From the NCBI GenBank assembly GCA_007130865.1, contig SLRR01000235.1, forward strand, positions 1 to 49,462: a DNA stretch of 49,462 nt. The letters run 5' to 3'. Position numbers and translations under genes: made by a program. Origin of the DNA: Spirochaeta sp. GTDB taxonomy: Bacteria; Spirochaetota; Spirochaetia; DSM-27196; Alkalispirochaetaceae. Numbering within the stretch: position 1 is the first letter of the stretch; each line of letters starts with the position of its first letter. Shown here piece by piece: positions 32,799 to 40,470 of this stretch. The notes under the pieces are model-generated. The model had not been told where the DNA came from. It saw nothing but the letters and a program-made list of their open reading frames with translations, and searched no databases.

Positions 32799-34083
32799 CC
32801 CGCTCCATGTGCGCCCCCAGAGCACGCAGCCGTCGGGTGAGGTGCTCGTAACCGCGTTCGATCTGGTACACGTTCAGGATCACGCTCCGGCCTTCCGCGC
32901 AGAGCGCAGCCAGCACCATCGCCATACCGGCACGCACGTCGGGAGACGTCAGTTGCGAACCGCTGAGCCGGGCCGGGCCGCTCACCACCGCCCGGTGGGG
33001 ATCGCAGAGCACGATCCGGGCGCCCATGGCGATCAGTTTGTCAACGAAGAACATGCGTGACTCGAACATCTTCTCGTGAATCAGGATAGTCCCCTCAACC
33101 TGCGTGGCGACCACAGTCATGATACTTGTCAGGTCCGGGGGGAACCCAGGCCAGGGGCTGTCGTCGATCTTGGGGATCATACCCCCCAGATCGGGTACAA
33201 CCCGAAGGTTCTGTCGGGCCGGTACGTGAATGGAGGAACCCTCCGTTTCCCAGCGTATTCCGAGTTTTGCAAAGGCGATCCGCGTCATCTTGAGGTGCCG
33301 CGGATCCGCCCCCTCGATCGTCAGTTCCCCCCGGGTCACCGACGCGAGACCGATGAAGCTTCCCACCTCCATGAAATCCGCCCCCAGCTTGAACTCCGCT
33401 CCATGCAGCTTCTCAACGCCGGTGATGCGAAGAATGTTGGAACCGATTCCGGTGATGCGGGCGCCCATCGCGTTGAGCAGGTTGCACAGATCCTGTACGT
33501 GGGGCTCGCTGGCGGCGTTTTCGATCACCGTCTCTCCTTCCGCTGTGACCGCTGCCATGATCGCGTTTTCCGTGGCGGTCACGGAGGTTTCGTCGAGAAA
33601 CAGCTCGTTCCCCACCAGCTTATGCGCGGTCAGGACGAAGACACCATCCGTTTTGACCAGCGCGCCGAGACCTTCCAGTGCAACGAAGTGCGTATCCAGG
33701 CGTCTCCGCCCGATCACGTCACCTCCCGGAGGGGGGAGTGTTACCGATCCGGTTCGAGCCAGGAGAGGCCCTGCGAAGAGGATCGACGCCCGGATCTTCC
33801 TCGCCATCTCCGGGGAGATCTCCGACGTATTCAATCCGGCACCGTTAAACCGCCACGTGCCGCAATCACCCTGGGGAGAGCGTTCCTGCCTGGCTTCGCA
33901 ACCCAGGCTGCGCAGGATCTCCGCCATGACGTGGACGTCTTCAATATCCGGAACGTTCCGGAGGACTACTTCTTCGCCGGCAAGCAGCGTCGCTGCGATG
34001 CAGGGGAGCGCGGCGTTCTTGTTTCCGCTTGCGCGTATCGTACCATTGAGCGGGTAACCCCCGTCGATCACGTACTTGTACAT
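32782..34083 (-). CDS. murA: UDP-N-acetylglucosamine 1-carboxyvinyltransferase, Asp-type (fosfomycin-insensitive form)
   Basis: A 433-residue MurA, which transfers enolpyruvate from PEP to UDP-GlcNAc in the first committed step of peptidoglycan synthesis. Seen: GNKNAALP with Lys22, the RKIRASILFAGPLLAR stretch, and the active-site loop PPPGGDVIGRR, where the Cys that normally acts as acid and binds fosfomycin is Asp122. The same Cys-to-Asp change is known in mycobacteria, chlamydiae and Borrelia and gives resistance to fosfomycin with activity kept. The chosen ATG follows AAAGGA; longer forms add unrelated residues. Neighbour relation: short convergent overlap with the djlA-like gene. Confidence 0.96.
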   Translation of the reverse strand: MYKYVIDGGYPLNGTIRASGNKNAALPCIAATLLAGEEVVLRNVPDIEDVHVMAEILRSLGCEARQERSPQGDCGTWRFNGAGLNTSEISPEMARKIRASILFAGPLLARTGSVTLPPPGGDVIGRRRLDTHFVALEGLGALVKTDGVFVLTAHKLVGNELFLDETSVTATENAIMAAVTAEGETVIENAASEPHVQDLCNLLNAMGARITGIGSNILRITGVEKLHGAEFKLGADFMEVGSFIGLASVTRGELTIEGADPRHLKMTRIAFAKLGIRWETEGSSIHVPARQNLRVVPDLGGMIPKIDDSPWPGFPPDLTSIMTVVATQVEGTILIHEKMFESRMFFVDKLIAMGARIVLCDPHRAVVSGPARLSGSQLTSPDVRAGMAMVLAALCAEGRSVILNVYQIERGYEHLTRRLRALGAHMERVTVSE

Positions 34084-34114
34084 CGATTTATCCTTTCGCA
34101 ATAACCAGGGTCTG

Positions 34115-35236
34115 TCAATTCTCGGAAAATCGTTGGGCTGATCGGTCCAGTCCCTCGATACGAACAGGATCATCGATCAGCGGATTCGCCTCCAGTACCA
34201 GGCGAAACCGGTAGAGATGTGGACCGAGAGCCAGTTCCCGATCAAACTCCCAGCCCGGTGCGCCGAGTCGGAGGGGCGGAATGGTAAAACGGGGTAAACG
34301 GACTTCCTCCGCGGGGAGGAGGTCCGATGCGGGAGGCGATTCCTCCAGAGGGACCAGCGCTTCGCCGATGCGGGCAACGATGTCCGGCGAGAGTGGTGCA
34401 ACAAGACTCTGCTCCAGCACGTTCAACCGTAGATCCACGCGTTGAACGATCGCCGTGGACCCCAGGAGCTTCAGGTCCGGTTGAGTCCACCGAAACGCTT
34501 CCAGAATCAGCTCGCGTCGACCGTCGCTGTTGAAGACGCGGGAGTATCGCACCAGTTCCGGTACACCGTCGCCGGTAAGGTCGCGCAGAACCGTTCGCGT
34601 CACAGCGGAAAGCGGTTCCAGCAGGTGGAACGGCTCCGGATCGTCGCGATCCGTCCTGTCTTCCGCGGATGAACGGAGGAGGACAAAGAGCGACCACTCG
34701 GCGCGGTCACAGATGAGTACCGCTTCGAACCCATCGTGTTCCCCGGCGGTTGCGGCGGAGACGGAGAACCGGTAGGGCCGTACTTCTTCAACGGAACAAT
34801 CGGGACCTGCTTCCTGAAGTAGCGGTGTGGAGTCACCCAGATGCCGCGGCTCTCCGCCCGGTTCCGCGAGTACGCTGGCCACGTAGAGCGCCTCCGGGGA
34901 GCGTGCCAGTCCGAATACCCCTCCCCGGGGAGCCCGCAGCAGCGCGGGTTCGTCTTCCTCCCTCCGGACCAGCGAAAAACCCACCGGAAGGATCGCTTCA
35001 AAGCGTTCCGCCAGTTCCTGCAGGGACAGATCCGGAGGCTCCACCGTAACGGCAGGATCACGGCGGGCTGGAAACCGTTCATCCTCCGGGGGTATCCTCT
35101 CCGGATCGGCGGCCGACTCCTGCGGGAGCGACCGGTGTGTACCGGGCATACCGGGGCAGGCGGTAATTATGAGAGTCCCGGCAACCAGGGAGAGGGCTAT
35201 CGCTAACCGAAAGGCAGAACCGAGTACGTACCGCAT
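34115..35236 (-). CDS. Hypothetical lipoprotein
   Basis: A 373-residue protein with a signal peptide ending in LIITAC, a lipobox, so Cys26 should be lipidated. Then comes a Pro/Glu/Arg-rich linker and a folded part with VLRDLTGDGVPELVRYSRVFNSDGRRELILEAFRW, which looks like an FG-GAP/calcium-loop type beta segment (DLTGDGVPEL). The C-terminus (WEFDRELALGPHLYRFRLVLEANPLIDDP) is beta-rich. I do not know the family. Start ATG is chosen to give a clean signal peptide; upstream in-frame codons would overlap thrC. It is divergent from thrC and 31 nt upstream of murA, possibly in the same transcript. Confidence 0.75.
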   Translation of the reverse strand: MRYVLGSAFRLAIALSLVAGTLIITACPGMPGTHRSLPQESAADPERIPPEDERFPARRDPAVTVEPPDLSLQELAERFEAILPVGFSLVRREEDEPALLRAPRGGVFGLARSPEALYVASVLAEPGGEPRHLGDSTPLLQEAGPDCSVEEVRPYRFSVSAATAGEHDGFEAVLICDRAEWSLFVLLRSSAEDRTDRDDPEPFHLLEPLSAVTRTVLRDLTGDGVPELVRYSRVFNSDGRRELILEAFRWTQPDLKLLGSTAIVQRVDLRLNVLEQSLVAPLSPDIVARIGEALVPLEESPPASDLLPAEEVRLPRFTIPPLRLGAPGWEFDRELALGPHLYRFRLVLEANPLIDDPVRIEGLDRSAQRFSEN

Positions 35237-35238
35237 AC

Positions 35239-35267
35239 TTGCACCAAAGGTACCGTCCGAATACAGT
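35239..35267 (+). promoter_or_regulatory. Promoter of thrC
   Basis: TTGCAC (35239-35244), 17 nt, TACAGT (35262-35267). Start near 35274 gives a short leader with GGGAG before the ATG. On the opposite strand TTGCGC-N18-TACCTT could serve the divergent lipoprotein. Confidence 0.45.
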
Positions 35268-35282
35268 TGTGCGCAACACTGT
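35263..35282. promoter_or_regulatory. 20-bp imperfect palindrome between thrC and the divergent lipoprotein gene
   Basis: ACAGT and ACTGT outer arms enclose a TGCGCA core; 16 of 20 positions are symmetric. It overlaps the thrC -10 and start region, a fitting place for a repressor. The binding protein is unknown. Confidence 0.4.
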
Positions 35283-35296
35283 ACGGGAGAATCACC

Positions 35297-36652
35297 ATGA
35301 AGTTTGTCAGTACGCGGAACCCCGATGGACCGGCGGTTTCCTTTGGAGAAGCACTGTTCCGGGGAATAGCACCGGACGGCGGTTTGTATCACCCCGTGGA
35401 CGTTCCTGACCTGCGCGCGCTCATCCGCAGCCTGGGCGAGGATGCTTCCTTTGTCGATTGCGCCGCCGCTATGATCCAGGGGTTGTTCGGTGACGAGTAC
35501 GATGCGGAAACGTCCCGGGCACTTGCGCTGAAGTCGTTCTCCTTTACACCGGAACTGCGTGAGCTTCTACCCGGCCTGCAGTTGCTCGACCTCTTCCAGG
35601 GGCCCTCCTGTGCTTTCAAGGATTACGGCGCATCCTTCCTAGCGGCGGCAATGGAGGCGGAGTTGCAGCGGGGCGATGCCGGTCCGCGGGATCGTGCTGT
35701 CATCCTGACCGCCACCAGCGGCGACACCGGCAGTGCCGTGGCCAACGCTTTTTCCGGCCGTGAGAATATCGACGTGGTGATCCTTTACCCTTCCGGGCGT
35801 GTCAGTCCGCTCCAGGAGAAACAGCTCACCACCCTGGGCGGGAACATTCACGCCCTGGAGGTGCGAGGGTCGTTCGACGACTGTCAGCGCATGGTGAAAG
35901 AAGCGTTCGCCCAGGAGGCGCTCCGGGAGCGGCTCTCCCTGACCTCGGCAAACAGCATCAACGTGGGGCGGCTCATACCGCAGAGCTTTTATTACGTGTA
36001 CGCCTTTGCCCAGCTCAAGGACCGGGACGAAGACGAACTGGTGTTCTGCGTTCCCAGCGGCAACTTCGGAAATCTTACCGCGGGAATCCTGGCCTGGACA
36101 TGGGGGATGCCCGTGACCCGGTTTATCGCCGCTTCCAACGCCAATGACGTGGTCCCCCAGTATCTCGAGAGCGGCGTTTTTTCACCGCGACCTTCCGTCA
36201 GCACCCTGGCCAACGCGATGGACGTGGGGAATCCCAGCAATTTTGAGCGTCTGATGCACATCTTCGATCCCGGAGCGAAAAACGAACAGACCGCACCGCT
36301 CCCGACGCCCATGTCCGGGATCCTCACGGGTTGTGCCGTGTCCGACGAGAAGATTTCCGCCACGATGAAGCAAACGTATCGCACTACCGGGCAGATCGTG
36401 TGTCCCCATACCGCCGCAGGCGTATACGCGGCACAGCGCTACCTGGAGTCGGAACGAGCCGGGAATACCCTGGTGGTAACCCTCGCTACGGCGCATCCCG
36501 CCAAGTTTGTCGAGGTCTGTCGTGACGCGATCGGCCTGGAGCCGGAAATGCCGGAACGGCTGAAGCGTTTCCTGAAGCTGCCGAAACGTTCCGTGGTGGT
36601 GGAGAACACCCTGGAGGCGCTCTCCCGGGAGCTGCTCGACCGATTTGGATGA
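35297..36652 (+). CDS. thrC: Threonine synthase
   Basis: A 451-residue PLP enzyme that converts O-phospho-L-homoserine to threonine in the cytosol. Seen: MKFVSTRNP at the amino end, GLFRGIAPDGGLYHP-like start of the fold, the PLP-lysine motif PSCAFKDYGASF with Lys108, TATSGDTGSAVANAF that holds the PLP phosphate, and ITLTSANSINVGRLIPQ-like LTSANSINVGRLIPQSFYY. Length and motifs fit the longer ThrC class (E. coli/yeast type). GGGAG lies 7 nt before the ATG; an earlier in-frame start would overlap the divergent promoter. It ends 95 nt before the convergent HD gene. Confidence 0.96.
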   Translation: MKFVSTRNPDGPAVSFGEALFRGIAPDGGLYHPVDVPDLRALIRSLGEDASFVDCAAAMIQGLFGDEYDAETSRALALKSFSFTPELRELLPGLQLLDLFQGPSCAFKDYGASFLAAAMEAELQRGDAGPRDRAVILTATSGDTGSAVANAFSGRENIDVVILYPSGRVSPLQEKQLTTLGGNIHALEVRGSFDDCQRMVKEAFAQEALRERLSLTSANSINVGRLIPQSFYYVYAFAQLKDRDEDELVFCVPSGNFGNLTAGILAWTWGMPVTRFIAASNANDVVPQYLESGVFSPRPSVSTLANAMDVGNPSNFERLMHIFDPGAKNEQTAPLPTPMSGILTGCAVSDEKISATMKQTYRTTGQIVCPHTAAGVYAAQRYLESERAGNTLVVTLATAHPAKFVEVCRDAIGLEPEMPERLKRFLKLPKRSVVVENTLEALSRELLDRFG

Positions 36653-36660
36653 CTCCGAAT

Positions 36661-36750
36661 GTGCAGGCTCATCGCTCCGTGCCGGCTGACCGCTCGGCAC
36701 CGGCTGATCGATCACCCCAGGCTGACCGCTCGTCGCGGCCGGATAGCTCA
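36661..36750. repeat. Five degenerate 18-bp tandem units between thrC and the HD-domain gene
   Basis: Units at 36661, 36679, 36697, 36715 and 36733 share the core CNGGCTGACCGCTC-like pattern (for example GTGCCGGCTGACCGCTCG). The fifth contains the stop codon of the HD-domain gene. The array lies between two convergent genes and looks like a decayed minisatellite. Confidence 0.7.
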
Positions 36751-37881
36751 GCGCCGGACCGACTCCACGAACAAATCGAGTCTCCGCCGGTGTTCCCGAC
36801 TTTGCGCGTCCCAGCTGCCGGAGCGACGGTGGCGTTTCAGGTACTGCCGATATACCGTGCACGCCCGGTAGTAGCCGTCGGGTCCGCGGTAGGTGGAGCT
36901 GAGATCGCACCGGTAGAGCTCCAGGAGCAGCGGAAAGAGCGGCGACGCCATGAGGGGATCGCGCCGGTGACCGGGGAGACGTTCCAGGGCTCCCGGAATC
37001 ATATGATGCCGGATCAGCCACCGTACGTCCCGCACAAGATACTCGTTGAATCCGAGACGCCGGAGAATCTTCCCCGCCACGTCCGCGCCGATCTCGGCGT
37101 GCCGGTCAAACCGGCGGCCCTCGCGCTCGGTGGAAAACGGTTTACCGCTGTCATGCAGCAGTAGCGCCAGGCCCACGTTCAGGTCCCTGGTCTTGCGGTA
37201 CCGCAGCGTTTCCAGGGTATGACGCCAGACGTTGCCCTCCGGGTGGCCTTCCTTGCTGTGGTCCGTGCCGTCCATTTGCAGGAGTTCCGGCAGGACTGAT
37301 TCGATATACCCGTTGTTCATCAGTATTTCCAGCCCTCGCCACGCGTAAGGTCCCGTCATGACCTGGGAGAAGAGCAGTCGGTGGAACTCGGCGGGCAAGG
37401 TGGGATCGGGATGCCACGGTTCCAGCGGTGACTCCGGAACGAAGGGAAAGCGCGCACAGACGACCGCCGCCTCCAGGGGACCGAGACCGTCTACGGGAAC
37501 GGGATCCAGTCTCTCATCATAGGAACCGTTGCTCTGTTTGAGACGGGTCCGGGCTTCCTTGAGCAGGGGATACAGATCATGCGGGTCCTGGAACACCCGG
37601 CGCGTCGGGTCCCAGGTGAATTGCAGGAGCGGATGGTCCGACCGGTCAGGATCATCGCTCGTGCGGATCAGAAGATCTCCCTGGTCCCGGGGGACCAGGG
37701 CGTCCCAGGCGGGCAATCCCGGGAACTCCAGCGTTTCAAAGATACGCGCCAGTTCGGTCAACTCCGCATCCGTCTCCAGAGTTGTGCACGGTCCCGAGGC
37801 CATCCCGAAAAATTTCTCCAGGGCACTCACGCCTAGGAGTCGGTACTTCAAGGTGGACGGTTCGGGAAGGAGCGGTGTCAT
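36748..37881 (-). CDS. HD-domain protein related to tRNA nucleotidyltransferase C-terminal region
   Basis: A 377-residue protein. The C-terminal half has an HD hydrolase domain: EGNVWRHTLETLRYRKTRDLNVGLALLLHDSGKP with the HD pair, then RHAEIGADVAGKILRRLGF and WLIRHHM. The arrangement with GLEILMNNGYIESVLPELLQM before it resembles the part of PcnB/CCA-adding proteins that follows the nucleotidyltransferase domain. The nucleotidyltransferase head with its GxGxR and DxD motifs is absent, replaced by about 150 residues of unknown type. Likely a metal-dependent phosphohydrolase. A -10 box 7 nt before the ATG and no spaced ribosome-binding site suggest a leaderless transcript. Confidence 0.8.
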   Translation of the reverse strand: MTPLLPEPSTLKYRLLGVSALEKFFGMASGPCTTLETDAELTELARIFETLEFPGLPAWDALVPRDQGDLLIRTSDDPDRSDHPLLQFTWDPTRRVFQDPHDLYPLLKEARTRLKQSNGSYDERLDPVPVDGLGPLEAAVVCARFPFVPESPLEPWHPDPTLPAEFHRLLFSQVMTGPYAWRGLEILMNNGYIESVLPELLQMDGTDHSKEGHPEGNVWRHTLETLRYRKTRDLNVGLALLLHDSGKPFSTEREGRRFDRHAEIGADVAGKILRRLGFNEYLVRDVRWLIRHHMIPGALERLPGHRRDPLMASPLFPLLLELYRCDLSSTYRGPDGYYRACTVYRQYLKRHRRSGSWDAQSREHRRRLDLFVESVRR

Positions 37882-37888
37882 CTCCGTA

Positions 37889-37917
37889 AAGATAACTCGG
37901 AGCCCCGTCAGGGTCCA
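37889..37917 (-). promoter_or_regulatory. Promoter of the HD-domain gene, predicted leaderless
   Basis: TGGACC (37917-37912), 17 nt, TATCTT (37894-37889) on the reverse strand; 7 nt separate the -10 from the ATG. Confidence 0.45.
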
Positions 37918-37926
37918 CCGGACGGA

Positions 37927-38559
37927 TCAGCTTCGGACCTGTATTACCGGCTTATTGCCGCCGGAAAACCACAACAGAACGGGAAACTCCAGTAGCCACA
38001 CGTTCTGGAACTCGGTCACGTCCACCTGAGTTGTCCCGCCGGTGCCGACGATCTCGGCGGAGGAAACGTGGGGCATCACCTCCTTATCCAGGATGATCCT
38101 GTACTTGGCGCTGGCCAGGAAAAACGCCGCTTCATCGGCCTCCTCCTCGTCGCCAGGCGGTAGATGAATGTACAGGCTGCCGTCCCGGATCATCGGAACA
38201 AACGCACCTTCATCGGATCGAAACGAGCGGTCCGTCGTGGTTCGCAGGGAGAACCCGAAGTCGAACTCGGTGATCACCGGCTCGAATCGAGCGGATACGC
38301 CTGCGGGCAGGTCCTCCAGAACTTCTTGCTCGCTCATTCCGAACTCCTCGGCGAAGTCCTCGTCGGTCATCGCTTCGCCACCGAACGCCTCTGCGAACGA
38401 GAAAATTCCCCGTTGGAGCGTGACCCGCACGTAATTGTCCACACTGTCACCGGGACCGGAGCCGATATGCTGTACCACTTCCAGGCATCCCGTCAGAAGG
38501 AGCGTTGCCGCTGCCAGTATTACCGTGTATACCACGGGACGTATTCGACTGTTATTCAC
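37927..38559 (-). CDS. Hypothetical lipoprotein
   Basis: A 210-residue protein with signal peptide and lipobox LLTGC (Cys25), then a mature part with an acidic, aromatic-containing character (SFAEAFGGEAMTDEDFAEEFGMSEQEVLEDLPAG) and beta strands near the end (VWLLEFPVLLWFSGG). I do not recognise it. The pattern of a long TM-less acidic protein attached by lipid suggests an envelope component. GTG start with AAGGA just upstream. It is divergent from the EIIA-DAC gene and shares its upstream region. Confidence 0.75.
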   Translation of the reverse strand: MNNSRIRPVVYTVILAAATLLLTGCLEVVQHIGSGPGDSVDNYVRVTLQRGIFSFAEAFGGEAMTDEDFAEEFGMSEQEVLEDLPAGVSARFEPVITEFDFGFSLRTTTDRSFRSDEGAFVPMIRDGSLYIHLPPGDEEEADEAAFFLASAKYRIILDKEVMPHVSSAEIVGTGGTTQVDVTEFQNVWLLEFPVLLWFSGGNKPVIQVRS

Positions 38560-38664
38560 TGTTCCTTACCTCTCGCCGCTATTGTAACGGACTGCGCCGG
38601 AGTTTTCCCGTAATTAACCACCGGTGTGCCGGGTAGCAGGTTCGTGAAATCTTTCTTCGGAATC

Positions 38665-38673
38665 TGCTATTAT
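38665..38673 (+). promoter_or_regulatory. Extended -10 element of the EIIA-DAC gene, predicted leaderless
   Basis: TGC (38665-38667) followed by TATTAT (38668-38673); the ATG starts 8 nt later at 38682. The -35 at 38645-38650 (TGAAAT) is weak, as is usual with an extended -10. No ribosome-binding site is present. Confidence 0.5.
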
Positions 38674-38681
38674 TACGTAAG

Positions 38682-40022
38682 ATGCATCCAAAGATAGCCG
38701 TGCCGTTTACAATCCGTATTCTCCGGAGCATGAGCCGCGACGAGGTACTCCGTGTACTCGCGGAGGCGGTCGTGGCGGAACGCCAGGTCTCGACGGAACG
38801 CGTTTTCCGGGTTGTACTGGAACGGGAGTCCTCGCTCTCGAGTCGCGTATCGGAACGAATCGCGATGCCTCACGCGATTCTTGAAGAAATGGAAGACACT
38901 GTCCTGGCGTTAGGGATCTGTCCGGACGGTGTCGACTGGGACGGAAGAAACGATCCGGTGCAGTTGGTGGTGTTGCTGGTGGGACCGGAGGAACAGCATC
39001 TTCCAACGATGGCGTCGGTGGCCCGTTTTCTCCAGGTACCGGGTATCCTCGAGACGATCGTACAGTCCGGTTCGGAGTCGGCCGTACGCGCGCTGCTTGA
39101 CGGGGACGAGCGGTTTGCGGCTCCCGTGGAAGCGCGGACGTTGAGCGTTACCGCCGCGACCGTACACCACGCAGCGGAACTCGCCCGGGTACTGCCAAAC
39201 GTGCTGGTAGTAATATCCACGTCCAATCCCGGCATAATCCGCATGCTGGGGCCTCTGGCGGAACCGCCCCTGGTGTATCGTACGTACGTGGTGGGGCCGG
39301 GCCTGGATTCGGTGTCGGGAACGCAGCCCGCCGCCGGATCGGAACAAGATCACGCGGTGAAGGTGGTTTCGGCGGACCGGTTTCCCGAGGATCCTTACGG
39401 CCCTGCAGCGCTGACTCTTCTGCCGCTGCTGACAAGCGGCGTGATCCATCCCGGTTCAGAGGCGATACTTGTCTCCGGTCATAGTGAGAACGGGGGGCTG
39501 GACGCGGTTCGGCTCGTGGACGTATCCCGGGAACTCCAGGTTCCGGAGGGGTTTACCGAGTCACATCTGCCGCGGGGCGTTCGTCTGGAGGTGGTTCTTC
39601 GGGCTTTACACCTTGCGGCGGAACTGGGATCCCAGGGGCGGGAAGGAAAGTCCGTGGGTACGATCATCGTTATCGGCGACGATAAACGCCTCGCCAACTA
39701 CACGCAGCAGATGATCCTGAACCCTTTTACCGGGTATTCCGAGACGGATCGGAATATCCTCGATCCGGGGTTAAGTGAGACGTTCAAGGAACTGGCCAAG
39801 ATCGATGGAGCGTTTATCGTGAGCGGAGATGGTACGCTGCAGGCGGTGGGCACGCATCTGGCGGGGCGACCGGACCCGCAGGAGATGGAGGCCGGGCTGG
39901 GTGCCCGTCATGCCGCGGCGCTGGGAATAACCGCCTCGGCGGATGTTCTCGCGATTTGCCTCTCGGAGTCCACTGGGACGATTACGTTGTATCACAAAGG
40001 TCGCCACTTGATGCGGCGCTGA
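38682..40022 (+). CDS. PTS EIIA-like domain - PK_C-like domain - diadenylate cyclase (c-di-AMP synthase)
   Basis: A 446-residue three-part protein. Residues 1-140 are an EIIA domain of the fructose/mannitol/Ntr type (SERIAMPHAILEEMEDTVLALGI) with the phospho-acceptor His64 in the MPH motif, and VQLVVLLVGPEEQHLPTMASVARFL. Residues of about 150-300 form an alpha/beta unit (ATVHHAAELARVLPNVLVVIST ... LTSGVIHPGSEAILVSGHSENGGLDAVRLVDV) resembling the PK_C-like domain ahead of the cyclase in archaeal-type DacZ/CdaZ. Residues 300-446 are a DAC (DisA_N) domain with DGA at 375-377 (KIDGAFIVSGDGTLQAVG) and GARHAAALGIT at 407-417; the usual RHR reads RHA. It should make c-di-AMP from two ATP, if the altered motif allows. 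PTS phosphorylation of His64 may control it (inference). Confidence 0.85.
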   Translation: MHPKIAVPFTIRILRSMSRDEVLRVLAEAVVAERQVSTERVFRVVLERESSLSSRVSERIAMPHAILEEMEDTVLALGICPDGVDWDGRNDPVQLVVLLVGPEEQHLPTMASVARFLQVPGILETIVQSGSESAVRALLDGDERFAAPVEARTLSVTAATVHHAAELARVLPNVLVVISTSNPGIIRMLGPLAEPPLVYRTYVVGPGLDSVSGTQPAAGSEQDHAVKVVSADRFPEDPYGPAALTLLPLLTSGVIHPGSEAILVSGHSENGGLDAVRLVDVSRELQVPEGFTESHLPRGVRLEVVLRALHLAAELGSQGREGKSVGTIIVIGDDKRLANYTQQMILNPFTGYSETDRNILDPGLSETFKELAKIDGAFIVSGDGTLQAVGTHLAGRPDPQEMEAGLGARHAAALGITASADVLAICLSESTGTITLYHKGRHLMRR

Positions 40023-40037
40023 GAAGGTTTGTAGAAG

Positions 40038-40150
40038 CTTGTTGATAAAGAGCACATATCCCTTGACCCCACAAAGAATTGCCCGTGAAAACCGATCCAC
40101 GTGCGCGTAAGTTGCTGTACTGTGTGGTGTTAGCGTGATTTATCAACAAG
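40038..40150. repeat. 12-bp inverted repeat flanking 89 bp downstream of the EIIA-DAC gene
   Basis: CTTGTTGATAAA (40038-40049) and its exact complement TTTATCAACAAG (40139-40150). TTATCAACA differs from the DnaA box by one base. The core TTGTTGA or its complement occurs again at 40321-40327, 40357-40363 and 40415-40421. No gene is seen between the arms. Confidence 0.6.
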
Positions 40151-40161
40151 GTTCTGAATAC

Positions 40162-40187
40162 AAAAAGAGGGCCTCCAGCGGAGGCCC
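40162..40187 (-). terminator. Intrinsic terminator of the small lipoprotein gene
   Basis: On the reverse strand GGGCCTCC (40187-40180), loop GCT, GGAGGCCC (40076-region complement at 40176-40169) and then TCTTTTT to 40162. Perfect 8-bp stem with T-run. Confidence 0.85.
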
Positions 40188-40204
40188 CGATTGGTGCCGG
40201 ATCG

Positions 40205-40336
40205 TCAGTCCAGCGGCTGTTCCGCAGGCGGATCCTCAAAGTCACCGTTCTCGATCGGCTCACAAGCCGCGAAAACCAGGGTGAACGCCGACGCGATCAC
40301 AGCCATTACGACAAGTTTCTTCAACAAGCTCTTCAT
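40205..40336 (-). CDS. 43-residue lipoprotein
   Basis: A small gene: MKSLLKKLVVMAVIASAFTL starts a signal peptide that ends in VFAAC, a lipobox, so Cys25 would be lipidated; the mature peptide is only 19 residues and acidic (CEPIENGDFEDPPAEQPLD). The ATG has GGAGG 8-9 nt upstream, and a perfect intrinsic terminator lies 18 nt after the stop, so it is a complete single-gene unit. Small lipoproteins such as entericidins have similar size and layout, but the sequence is too short to assign. It may act as an envelope stress or structural peptide. Confidence 0.8.
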   Translation of the reverse strand: MKSLLKKLVVMAVIASAFTLVFAACEPIENGDFEDPPAEQPLD

Positions 40337-40434
40337 TGTCCTACCCTCCTCGTAGTTTGTTGATTCCAATGGTACGCGGGGAGTGTCAAATCAGTTTCCG
40401 CGATCCATCAAGATTTGTTGAAGATTTATGCGAG

Positions 40435-40463
40435 ATGACAGGTGTCCGGTAATTCACTACAAT
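40435..40463 (+). promoter_or_regulatory. Promoter of the mgtC-like gene, predicted leaderless
   Basis: ATGACA (40435-40440, 5 of 6 to consensus), exactly 17 nt, TACAAT (40458-40463). Seven nt later is the ATG at 40471, so the transcript would begin at the start codon. No ribosome-binding site is present. Confidence 0.6.
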
Positions 40464-40470
40464 CGGCCGC

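Noticed and set aside
34090-34118. TTGACA (34118-34113) with AAGGAT as a murA promoter
   Set aside because: AAGGAT is a poor -10 and is better explained as the murA ribosome-binding site; murA may be read from the upstream lipoprotein gene.
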